From Alligator mississippiensis (lineage: Eukaryota; Chordata; Crocodylia; Alligatoridae): 64,000 bases of DNA. A program made the translations under genes and the position numbers. Of the stretch, positions 21,355 through 30,964 are shown piece after piece. How positions within the stretch are numbered: position 1 is the first letter of the stretch; every line of letters begins with the position of its first letter. The notes under the pieces are model-generated. The model saw only the letters and a program-made list of their open reading frames with translations. It was not told the DNA's origin and made no database searches. The stretch lies in contig NC_081828.1 in NCBI RefSeq assembly GCF_030867095.1, positions 2,557,001 to 2,621,000 of the forward strand, in the 5' to 3' direction.

Positions 21355-24300
21355 GTACGGGGGGGGGCTCGGGGTGACGTCACGGGGCCCCGCCGTGTGA
21401 CGTCACCTGGGTGGTCTCCTCACTCTCCAGGAGCTCGCTAAAACACCTGTGGGCGCTCGCGTGTTTCCGGCCCGCGGGTCCCTGCTCACGTGGCTGCAGC
21501 CGGTTTCCATGGAGATGCCAGGAGCGGCGGGGCCGTGAGGGTGGAGCCAGGGTTTCCGTGGAGACGGGCCCCAGCCGCCCTGGCAGGGTCGAAGCATGTC
21601 GGAGACTTTCTGGGAATCGGAGGCATGCTCACGGGCGGCGGAAACGCCATTCCCTCCTCGCTCCGCTTGCTGGGCGGGAGTAGTGCCTCCCTCGTTTGTC
21701 GTGAACCTCCTGCTTTCTCTTCTGGCGGGAAGATCTCGGCGTTACGCCCTCCGCTTTACGGAAGTGGGAGACCCGTGGCCGTACGGCGGAGGGCGAGCGA
21801 AACCCGGGGGCATCCGAACCCCGAGCCGCCGGGCTGGGGTCGCCCGCTGAAGGATTTGGGAGCGGGGGTGGAGGAGGCATGCTGGTGGCAAGGGGGGCTG
21901 GACCCGACCATCTCATGAGATCCCTTCCAGCCCCTAATGTCTACGAAATCTATGAACGTTAAATCTGTGCGCACGAGCGGGTGGTTCCTTCTGGATTACA
22001 TCGCATCGGGCAGGAAATCCACACGCGATTCGCACTCGCCGTCCCTTGCGTTGTTGTGGCTGGTCACCGTTTCTGCTGGCACGGCTTGCCGCCGGGCGGG
22101 AAGGTGACGTGGTCAGTCTCCTTCGGCGTTGGCGTTAAGGCCTCCCTACAAGGAGCCTGCTCCTGCAAAGTGCTGGGTGCCTCCCCTCTCTTTAATTTTA
22201 CCATGTGGTATCAGCGTCTCCTCGGAGGACGTCTGTCGGCTCAAGGAGGGCATCTCTGCCCTTCCAGATGGCTCCCGAAAGCTGCTGTGCTGTTTTATGG
22301 GCTGTGCCATTTTCTTCGTAGCCATTGAAGCTGGGAAAGTGTTTTTTAATAAAGGTGGAAGGAAGGGTATTCCCCGGGTACTGAAACGGCGAGTGCAGAA
22401 GGCAAGGGAGAGAGAAACGTCCGGCTGAAAGAAGTCAGCAGAGGAGCTGACTGGGCCGCAGCCAGCGTAGGATAAAAAGAGGAGGAAAGATTGTTCCCTT
22501 TCACAGACAAGCTGCACGAGATGACGCTGAACAAATAATTGGCTTCTGTTGGGGTAAACATTGCAGTTGGACTTGGAAGTTAAATATTGACGCCGGTCCA
22601 GTATCAGACTGCCTTCCAAGTGAAGGTTTTATTGATGTGAGGTTGAACTGTTAAACAAGGCAAAGGGAAAACCAGGATTTTCTTCAAGAGTCAGTAGATC
22701 CTGATTATACAAAGTCATTATGCGTCCTGTCGTGCACCTGAATGCCCTCCTCTGCTGTGCAAATTAAACTCTTTGTAAGCTAACATTTTAAAGAAATATT
22801 AAGTTAGTTGACAGGGGGAAAAAAAAAAAGTAGACTTGCTGGCTGCAGACAAGCTGATTGCTCGGGGAAATCTTCGACTTGCACCTTGAGCTAATGAAGG
22901 CTGCTGATCGCTGAAGCCGAATAAAGACAGAATGTCCCAATGGTATTTTTAGAGCCATTTTTCCAGCTCTGAGTCACTTCTGCTAAACTGTATGTTGTCA
23001 TCCTTGAAGAGCTGGCTGACTTATTGGAGGGAGCTATTTGCATGTGTTCGGGTCATCTGTCACAGAATCGCAGACAAGGGGGGTGGGAAGAGACCTCAGG
23101 AGGTCACGTCTGGTCCAAAGCAGAGCCAGTCCCAGCAGGGCTTTATCAAGCTGGGCCTTAAAAACCTCCAAGGATGGAGAGTCCACCACCTCTCTGGGTG
23201 ACCCGTTCCACCTGACTGACTTGTGCCTCGGTTTGTTGTTCACAAAGTGTCAGTGCGGGTTACTTTCTTGCTTGTGTTGTTGCAAAGGCTAATGTTTGCT
23301 AATGATCACAGGATCGTTAGCTGCTCCAGGCGTTTACCATTTGAGGTCTAGCTCCTGCAGGGTGCCCTTGAGAGGTGCTCCGCGTCCTTCCTGTGCAGTG
23401 GCTGCAGCAAGGCGACTTGCGCGCAGGGACTACACCCGGACCCAGTACCACATCCAATAATGCCCGTGGGAAGACTTAATTTGATTGCAGTGGCCACTGG
23501 TGGAGGTCTGTGGGAGCAAGCCCACGGCTGTGGGGAGACGGTAGGTGGCGCTGCCTTCCAGATGTTCAGGTTAGGCTTTGAGATTAGAAAAATCTGTTCC
23601 TTACCTTTCCCCACCATTAGTGGAAAGGGAGTATGCACACCCATAAACGTAAGTCCGTACCTTTACATGGCATAGCAACATTTTGGGGAGCCCAGACCCT
23701 CACCTCTAAATCTCACAGTGTTTTGCATGGCTCCTTGCAGCTCGGAGTAGTGATTTGCCCCTTGAAACCAAGGAATGCTTATAGATAGGGACTCCCTTCA
23801 GTCACAGTTTTGTGATTGTCACAGAAAACAGTGGTTTCCACGATCACCGTGAAAAACCGTGTTTCCCGTGATTTTGTGCAGAATCGCCTGAAAAAGATAA
23901 AAGCTTACTGGGATACAAGGAAAGTGTGACAATCCCTGCAGCCGTAGAGCATGAGAGGCTGAGCTAGCGACATAGACTCAATGAAGGCGCCAAAGTGTTA
24001 CGGCGCCGTCTTTTAAGACGCTAGATAATCATAATATGCTTAGATTTAGATGTAATACTTAGATTTATAATAATGTGGCAATATATTTGATATTTCCATG
24101 GACTTTGCTATTTAATTATGCTGTAGTTTTTGCCACTTGGCAGCGAAGAGCAGGGCCGCTGGGGCTCCTTAGCCAATTGACAGCGAGGGAGGGGGCTCCG
24201 CGCGCAAATCCCTGTGTGATTTTGGTAGGTCCTTACCCACAGAGAAGCATGGTGCACAGCTTGCAATGCAGGTAATGATGGTCCTTGCTAAGGAAACAGT

Positions 24301-27300
24301 CCAGACAGGCAAGGTGTTAAACTAGATCGAGCCTAATAACGATGTGCGTATGACGACACAGCACAGATCAACCAAAGGTTTAAACCAAGGCCCTGCTCTG
24401 ATTTTGGGTTCGGTGTCTAGCAGTCTCCGGCCCACTGGAAGTCAGTCAAATTATTCCAGATTGGTACCAATGTAACTGAGAGCAGAGTCTCAGCCTACAT
24501 GTTTCTAATTAGTTTCTAAAATTTAATATCTGAATATGAAACCATCTAGAAAATTTAAGTGGAGATTCCTTTTTCTAATACTAAGTCAAATGTTGGTTAC
24601 CTCAATCAGCACGGATACTGGATCAGTAGGAAAAAAAATCATCTGGCTGTTTAGTGCCCTAACTCTGTTCACTTTGGGTTCTTTAGTGGTTAATTCTGTA
24701 TCTGAAATTAAGGGTTCATTACTCGTTTTAATCTGCAATTGTTATGCAGGTCAGGTTATAAGATCAGCATTGACCTCAAGTAGGAGTGGAGAATGGGGAA
24801 AGGAAGAACAATTTTTAGAAACATTTTAGTATAGTCTTATGTTGATTCTTGGGGAAGAAATCAAGCTTAATCTTTATATTTAGCAAACTAAATCTTGCTG
24901 CCTTTCCTGATTTGTCACAGCATCTAATCTTCATCCAGTGAAAACACAAAGGAAACAGGCTTTGTTTAGAAGCGATTATTCTAGTATTGCAAGCAAAATC
25001 TGGTATACTTTCCATTTTCCCCAAATAGGCTGTAACTACCCGGAGAAAATGTTATCATTATGGCTTTTCTGTAAGATGCAGCTGTCATGAAGCTGTTGGT
25101 AGTTTACTGACTACTGATTTCCCAGTGGGCATCAAACCTTAGATTAAAATCTTTCTATTCATTCTTCTAAAATCGCCATCTTGAAAACATCCCTGTGTCT
25201 GAGTCGACTTCCCGGGCCTGAGCTTGTAAAGAGGCTGCTTTACTGCCACTTCATTTCCTTTCTGGGTCCTGATCCAGCATGTTGCTGGGCACCTTCCATG
25301 CCTTTAAAGTGACTTTCAAATTGGCTTCACCTGTCCTTGAAGGTGGTCAGACCCTGCCACTTCAGACCCTTAAGAAAGCAGTTATCTCCAAAACCACTGG
25401 ATTTAATTTTTCATGTTAGCCATGACCTCTGTGACACGCCAAGAGGCAGAGCTGGAAGCAGCTGCTGGGTCACAGCGGTTCATAAAAAAAGAGTCAAATC
25501 ATTTGGGTAGCCAGGTGAGGGTACTGTTTTCAGAGTAGCTATAAATTACCTTGCTGTGCTCAGCACTTCTTGGGCTGAGTCCCTCGTGTCTCCTTGCTAT
25601 CTTGGCCCGTTCTGCCTCCTAATTTCTGACCCTGCAACTGCGCTGCATTATGATGTGTCCAGCCCCAAAGGGAAATCCTGAATCTAGCTGTGTCATAATC
25701 TGTGTGATGCACCTGATGTTCCGCTCGGGGATAAACGTGCCGCTGAGCGTGTAGCACCACTTGCATCCACAAATTAATATTTAAACTCAAGAAGCAAAGC
25801 ATGCAACCTATCAAGTGACTGAAGAGCTGCTTACTCCTTTTCAGTGGGGGCAGAGTGGCTGTCACCCTGCCCATTTTGTCCTTGTAAAAAAACCCAAAAG
25901 AAAGCATGGATCAACCAAACAGCTAACAAAACGGAGAGGAGAGTGGATTTGCAATTGTCTGCACAGTGGACCCAGAGGAGACACCAGGCCTAGTTTCTAG
26001 GGTCAGAAGGGACCTGAACAGATCATCAAGTCTGACCCCCTGCCCTGGGCAGGAACCAGTGCTGGGATCATAGTACCCCAGCCAGATATCTATCCAACCT
26101 CCTCTTGAAGACAAATCATGCAATGGCATGAATCATGCAGTCATAGAAATTAGGGTGGGAAGGGACCTCAGGAGTCGCATCTAGTCCACAGGACCGGCCC
26201 CAGCTACATCAACCCAGACAAGGCTTGGTCTACCTGGGTTTTGAAAACCTCCAAGTCTGGAGCTTCTACCACCTCTCTGGAAAACCCGTTCCAGTGCTTT
26301 ACCACCCTCCTAGTGAGAAAATTCCTCCTAATATCCAACCTCAACTTGCCTTGCTGCAGCCTGAGCCCATTGCTCCTTGTCCTGTCGTCTGCCCCCACTG
26401 AGACCAGCCCAGCTCCATCCTCTTTGCAGCCCCCCTGCAAGGAGGTGAAGGCTGCTATTCAATCCCCCTCGGTCTTCTCTTCTCCAGACTGAATAAGCCC
26501 AGTCCCCTCGAACTCTACAAAGTGCCAATTGCTCCAAACCCCCCCCTCAAGGGAGCCAGGAAAATCCTGCTAGAAAAGCTTTGCCCTGACATTTGAATGT
26601 CAAAATAGGTTTGACAGTCTCGGCGAACACCCCCACTCAGCTTCCTGCTGCAGTAGTGGGAGGGATCTTGAAGCCCTCGATTTCTTGGCATGCCGGCTTC
26701 TTGTTTGTACGGGCTCATTATATACAGTACACTGTCCTATGGGAGAAGCAGACTTTGAGCACTGCAGCTCACTATTTTCATAGATGTTAGGGTAGATTTT
26801 AATTTGTAGATTTTAATTTGTAATAACCCATGTTAGATTTTAATTTGTAGTAACCCATGTTACCTGTATGGAGCCTAGCGTCATCTCTTTCAATTGTTCT
26901 TTGAGTGAATCTGATATCTTTTATTATCCCTTCCAATTCGGGTTTGTCAGGGGTGCTATCGTAGGACCACAGTGTTGTTGAAGCCGTCTGGGGAATATGC
27001 AGGGAGCAAGGTTTGTTTGGTATCTTTTATTAGACCAGTTGCATAACTGGAAGAAATGTTAGACAAGCTTTCAGCACAGAGTGCCCTTCCTCAGATCTGG
27101 GGAAGAAGGGGTATTCTGGACATACTTGATACCGTGTGCTGTATAAATTCTCGAGATTCCTTCCAGCCTTACATTAATAAGCAGTATCAACAGCCCAAGC
27201 CTTGCCCCGAGCAGTAAATAACCGAGGGCAAAGGAGAAGCAGAAGAGGCACATTTGACACGCAGAATAAATCGCATCTAAATCAAACATCTGATTTGCAT

Positions 27301-29782
27301 CGGCAGGACTGCTGGCTGCATACTAGTTTCGAGGTCAGGGCTGGCCAAAGTGCAGTATCAAGCAGCTTAAGGCCCTCCTTACCTTGCACGTAGAAGTGCA
27401 GCTTGTAGAGAGTGTAGATCCCTGCACGCGGCATCCCATCTTGATTGAATGGTGCATTTTGCAGCTGGCAGACTGCACGGCTGAATTGTCAATGAAGGCA
27501 GCTGCAGCCTCCTCCATTTTATGATTCCTGCTGCTGGCACAATGTTCATAGATTCATAGATGTTAGGGTCGGAAGGGACCTCAATAGATCATCGAGTCCG
27601 ACCCCCTGCGTAGGCAGGAAAGAGTGCTGGGTCTAGATGACCCCAGCTAGATACTCGTCTAACCTCCTCTTGAAGACCCAAGCTGCTCTCCTAACAGAGG
27701 TTTTTTTTCTGTGTTCACTGCAGGTTGGATGGTACAATGCTGTTCTTCAGCCGCCCTTTCACCTGGCTTACCCAGACAACACCCTGGCTTTCGTTGTCCT
27801 CAGCACACCTTCCATGTTTGACAAAGCCTTCAAACCCTTTGTGAACAAACAGCTGCTGAAAAGGATCCGGGATCCAGTGGACCAGTGCATTTCTCATCAC
27901 TTATCACTTGTGAAAGAGGTAAAAGCCTTTTAAAGACAATTTCCCCTTGCTAAAACATGGACCAAGTGGGTAAAGCAGGGAGCTGGCGACAACTCTTGGG
28001 AAGTCTTTTACCCTCTCTTAGTTTCTTAACCTGTAAAGTGGTGGTATCGATGGGGTTGTGGTGCCTGGATTTGTCTCATCAAATTCTTTTCGTGATTGGA
28101 AAGCAGTCACGTAAGCTCAAAGTATTGTTCCCAATGCTAATTTACTATTTGGAGCGGCTGCATCAGTGCAGCTCCAGAACGCAGGGGGTTTACACCACCA
28201 CTGCTCACCACCTGCCCCGATGAAACATTAACTTTTGGGGAAGCAGGGCAAAAAGGGGAGAGGGGGACAACCAGCAGTGGTGTGAAGCCCCGGGGCTCTG
28301 GAGCTGCCCCGTTGCAGCAGCTGCAGGGGGTTAGCCCTGTGACTGTGGGTCACCTGGCCCAGGAGAAGCTCTGTGGTCTGGATCCAGTCTGTAAGAAACC
28401 CACAGTCCAGATCCAGCCCGCAAGGCCAAATAAATGTAACTCTCCCCATTGAGAGTGTCCATGAGGGCTCGACTTCCTTTTCTCTCTCCTGTTACGCTGG
28501 CCTTTAGGGGTTTATCCCAGATGGGATTGTCTCAGGCTTTGACTAGCGTGGGGACAGTTATTTATATACAGCACCTTCAGTGACAATTAACTCAAATTCA
28601 CCCAATCGCCCTGGTAGAAAAAGGGTTATCTCAGTACTTCACAGTGGATTTTTATTCTGTATTCCTACAAATATGCAAGGCTTTGCCCTGGGGGAAATCT
28701 AGTGTCTGTGTTTTAGCCCAGGTGCACATGGTACAAACTGAAAAATACAGGGCCTTGAGCATGCTCTTTCCAGTCATTCTGGCCTTGCGTTTTTCTTCCA
28801 GCACTTCCCTGATGAGAAGGTGCATATCTTTTATGACTATGAGATGTTGCCAAACCGGAAACCCAAGTTTCTGGCACAGACAGCTGCCCACGTGTCTGGA
28901 GCAGCATATTATTACCAGAGGAAGGACGTGAAGTGTGATCCCTGGGGAGAAAAGGTGAGCTACAAGCCAAAACCCAAGGGTCCCTCGAGAGCCACTCGGG
29001 TAGTGGGAATGTAAAAACATTGTTTGCTCACTGGTTCCTTCTCTTGGAAATTAAATGCTTAAATCCGAATAAGGCAAAAGCACTGGCAGATGTAGCATAG
29101 GGACCAATTCTGGCTGAGGCAGAGAAAAAAGGAGGAGAAAACAAAACAACCTTTCCATTTCCATGAGAGAGATCTGGCAATCCTTGCCTAAGCAAAACTA
29201 GCACTGTGATCAGTTTTTATTTAGAAAGGAGAGATTACCCTTCCTAAACACTGTGTTGGGGTTGATTTACTGCAGGGGAGGGGCACAGGCAATGAGGGAT
29301 CAAAGCAAATTCTTTGGAGCATAACAGCAAGAAGGAATTGGCTTTTCTTGCTTTTACTGTACCGTATCAATTGGCCAGGCCTGCGCATGGTTCCCTCAAA
29401 TCTATCTGTGTTCAGAGGCAGGGCAATGTTTAGAAATAGTAACATGTACCAGTTCTTCTCTCTCTTTCAGAAGATCTATGGTGTGTGTATACATCCCCAG
29501 TATGGAGGCTGGTTTGCTATCCGGGCTATCCTCATATTTCCAGAAATTCAGGTGCCGTTCCTGGAGCAGTATGCCCCTATCGACTGCGTGACCACAGAGG
29601 AGAAAAGAATACAGTTGCTGGAGAAATTCAATTTCCATTGGCAGGACTGGAGCTACAGGGATATCATTGAAGTGAAGGAACGATACTCAGAGGAGCAGAA
29701 AACCTACTTTGCAACCCCTCCAGCAGAGCGTTTCAAACTGTTGGGTCTACAAGGAGGAATCCAAAGAAATGAATTTTACTGA
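21274..29782 (+). CDS. MMACHC: MMACHC, cytosolic cobalamin-processing enzyme (cblC), 246 aa
   Basis: Four exons, all joined at phase 0: 21274-21354, 27724-27918, 28802-28954 and 29471-29782. The product removes the upper ligand of cobalamin by decyanation or glutathione-dependent dealkylation and passes the cofactor to MMADHC for methionine synthase and methylmalonyl-CoA mutase. Identity is clear from ATG-proximal [57 protein letters not shown] and [12 protein letters not shown]. Numbering is colinear with human up to about residue 230. His122, Arg161, Trp203, Arg206 and Arg230, which line the cobalamin/glutathione pocket in human, are all present at the same positions. The protein stops at [13 protein letters not shown], so the proline-rich tail that brings human MMACHC to 282 aa is absent. 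The 6.4 kb first intron is full of CR1 pieces. PRDX1 converges on it from the other strand. Confidence 0.97.
21375..21382. promoter_or_regulatory. perfect CRE, TGACGTCA
   Basis: A full palindromic CREB/ATF site lies 20 bases past the MMACHC exon 1 donor, within the CpG island. It pairs with a second site 23 bases away. Confidence 0.6.
21398..21405. promoter_or_regulatory. second perfect CRE, TGACGTCA
   Basis: It is identical to the site at 21375. Two full CREs start-to-start 23 bases apart, in CpG-rich DNA next to a promoter, are unlikely by chance. Confidence 0.6.
21895..21957 (+). mobile_element. short CR1 3' terminus
   Basis: It contains 'gctggacccgaccatctcat', 'gagatcccttccagccccta' and the closing 'tgtctacgaaatctatgaa', the last 60 or so bases of a CR1. 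Confidence 0.75.
23062..23222 (-). mobile_element. CR1 3' end
   Basis: On the plus strand it begins 'cacagaatcgcagacaaggg' and contains 'aaaaacctccaaggatggag' and 'ccacctctctgggtgacccg'. This is the reverse of a CR1 tail, close kin to the copy at 7365. Confidence 0.88.
23800..24220. repeat. unclassified interspersed repeat, candidate
   Basis: The stretch begins with several near-repeats of a GTGATT/CACGG kind ('cagttttgtgattgtcacag', 'cacgatcaccgtgaaaaacc') and ends near a GC-rich block with 'ttgacagcgagggagggggc'. Its look is unlike the flanking intron and unlike CR1. I cannot assign a family. Confidence 0.3.
25995..26118 (-). mobile_element. CR1 fragment
   Basis: It holds 'ctagggtcagaagggacctg', 'aacagatcatcaagtctgac' and 'ctatccaacctcctcttgaa', the reverse of a CR1 3' region. 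It abuts another CR1 just downstream. Confidence 0.9.
26136..26515 (-). mobile_element. CR1 fragment, about 380 bp
   Basis: It begins 'agtcatagaaattagggtgg' and runs through 'tgaaaacctccaagtctgga', 'attcctcctaatatccaacc' and 'agactgaataagcccagtcc'. It is a second CR1, inserted next to the previous one in the same orientation. Confidence 0.92.
27019..27125. repeat. 'GTTGGTCT' family repeat fragment
   Basis: It contains 'ggtatcttttattagaccag' and 'caagctttcagcacagagtg' followed by 'cccttcctcagatctgggg'. These blocks recur near 36.0-37.1, 52.1 and 59.6 kb. The class is uncertain; similar sequences are common in turtle and crocodilian DNA, and a Penelope-like origin is possible. Confidence 0.65.
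27545..27682 (-). mobile_element. CR1 3' end next to MMACHC exon 2
   Basis: It begins 'ttcatagattcatagatgtt' and ends near 'aacctcctcttgaagac', a clear CR1 tail in reverse. It stops about 40 bases before the exon 2 acceptor, so it forms the immediate upstream edge of that splice site. Confidence 0.93.
27724..27918 (+). CDS. MMACHC: MMACHC exon 2, residues 28-92
   Basis: The acceptor is TGTTCACTGCAG and the donor is GAG|GTAAAA. It encodes [20 protein letters not shown], then [19 protein letters not shown] and [11 protein letters not shown], which align without gaps to human MMACHC. Confidence 0.97.
28802..28954 (+). CDS. MMACHC: MMACHC exon 3, residues 93-143
   Basis: The acceptor is TTTTCTTCCAG and the donor is AAG|GTGAGC. 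It includes [20 protein letters not shown]. Its histidine is residue 122, the conserved pocket histidine. Confidence 0.97.
29471..29782 (+). CDS. MMACHC: MMACHC exon 4, residues 144-246 and stop
   Basis: The acceptor is CTCTCTTTCAG and the stop is TGA at 29780-29782. It carries Arg161 in GGWFAIR, Trp203 and Arg206 in WQDWSYRD, and Arg230 in TPPAERF. The protein ends soon after LLGL, where the human protein continues for about 40 more residues. Confidence 0.96.
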   Translation, partial: KIYGVCIHPQYGGWFAIRAILIFPEIQVPFLEQYAPIDCVTTEEKRIQLLEKFNFHWQDWSYRDIIEVKERYSEEQKTYFATPPAERFKLLGLQGGIQRNEFY

Positions 29783-30158
29783 GTTACACGGTTCAGTGTA
29801 CAAGGCAGGGAGTGAGCAAAGTGCAGCTTGCAAGCCCCATAATCCTTTTTCTTAGCTGTGAAAAGGGGATTTGACGGTACAGGGATGACACCCCCCCAGC
29901 AGCATACGCTCCAGCTCAATCCAAAAGCTGCCTTTTCAGGTCAAAATGGAGCATTGCATGCCAGGGTTTGTCATCTGACTGTACGTAATCAGGAAGGTAG
30001 CTGCAAGTCTGCTCCAAGTTATTGCTATTTACAAGCGTATCCTTCTGGACCCTGGTAAGGTATCACCTGGCTTTCATTTGGGCAGAGTTTAGGAGCCCTC
30101 GAGGCTGGGACATTTATGCTGCTTTTTGGGAAGACTGACTATTTTTGATCTGGGGAGA

Positions 30159-30185
30159 CTTTTTATTTTATTTTATTTTATTTAA
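30159..30185 (+). repeat. (TTTTA)n microsatellite
   Basis: Five or so tandem TTTTA units lie in the putative MMACHC 3' UTR. Confidence 0.8.
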
Positions 30186-30771
30186 TAGTAAGGAATTATT
30201 TAATTTTCAAAAAACTGAATGTAAAACAGTTCGTCTCTGGATGAACTCAGGGCAGATTTTTTTCCCAAACGTATATCTAGCACTTTTACTGCCCTGGGAG
30301 ATGATATCACGGGGTAAATTGTTTTAAAGGGCATGCACCTTGAAATCTAGTCCAGAAATTTAACTTAAGCTAGTTTGATTGTGAGTGGACCCTGTTTTTT
30401 GTCTTGGCAGAGCTAGATGCCATGCTTTCGTACAGCTGGAGGGCTTTGGTCTTTTCCTGTGTCAGGAAGCACACACACGCACACACAGTGAGCAAGCTCT
30501 CTGGCTGAATGCATCTGTAAGTCAATATATATGCCGTCCCATGTACAGAGTAATAAGCAAGCCAAGAGAAGAAGAGTTTGTACCTCTCTGGTTCTTCTGT
30601 TATACTTGCATCCTTGCACATAGCATTTGGAGACCGAACTGTACCTTCATTTTTTTATTTTTAAATGGCTGTCCTGTGAAATTGAATTATGCTTAAAGGA
30701 GCATGGGAAATGGGAGATTAATATAAATGTATACTAAAGCTATAAGTGAAACCAATCTCTATACACTAAGC

Positions 30772-30964
30772 CAGGGGTTCCCAACCTTTTTATACTGCAG
30801 ACCAGAAATGACCGTGGACTGGCAAACTGCAGACCAGCAGCGACCAGCATACGACGGGCCGGCAGCCAACTCTGTTTTATACTCAGTTGGCTGCTGATCT
30901 GCAGTGTGTTGGTCACTTCCGGTCCAGCAGTACTGGATTCTGGCCCGGGGGTTGGGAACCCCTG
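30772..30964. mobile_element. hAT-type MITE, 193 bp, with perfect 8-bp target duplication
   Basis: The terminal inverted repeats are CAGGGGTTCCCAACC at 30772-30786 and its exact complement at 30950-30964. The flanks are identical 8-base duplications, CACTAAGC, at 30764-30771 and 30965-30972. The inside is largely palindromic and has no coding capacity. It lies in the putative MMACHC 3' UTR. Confidence 0.92.

Larger units (their letters stand above)
20800..21450. promoter_or_regulatory. CpG-rich bidirectional promoter of CCDC163 and MMACHC
   Basis: The stretch is very GC- and CpG-rich and lies between and around the two start codons (20711 minus, 21274 plus). No TATA box is obvious. It holds several motifs of the ZNF143/THAP11 type close to the MMACHC start and two full CREs just inside MMACHC intron 1. 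A shared promoter for this pair is known in human, and the spacing here fits. Confidence 0.75.
21355..27723 (+). other. MMACHC: MMACHC intron 1
   Basis: This GT-AG intron of 6.4 kb starts in the CpG island. It then carries a short CR1 tail, an unclassified repeat around 23800-24220, four larger CR1 fragments and one fragment of the 'GTTGGTCT' repeat family. No further exon is supported. Confidence 0.85.

Noticed and set aside
20553-21383. 276-aa open frame on the minus strand across the CpG island
   Set aside because: It contains CCDC163 exon 1 in frame, but upstream it is antisense to MMACHC exon 1 and downstream it reads into the intron. GC-rich DNA simply lacks stops.
27637-27933. 98-aa frame joining CR1 sequence to MMACHC exon 2
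   Set aside because: The first part is CR1 tail and the true exon starts after the AG at 27722-27723. It may be a rare alternative start, but nothing supports it.
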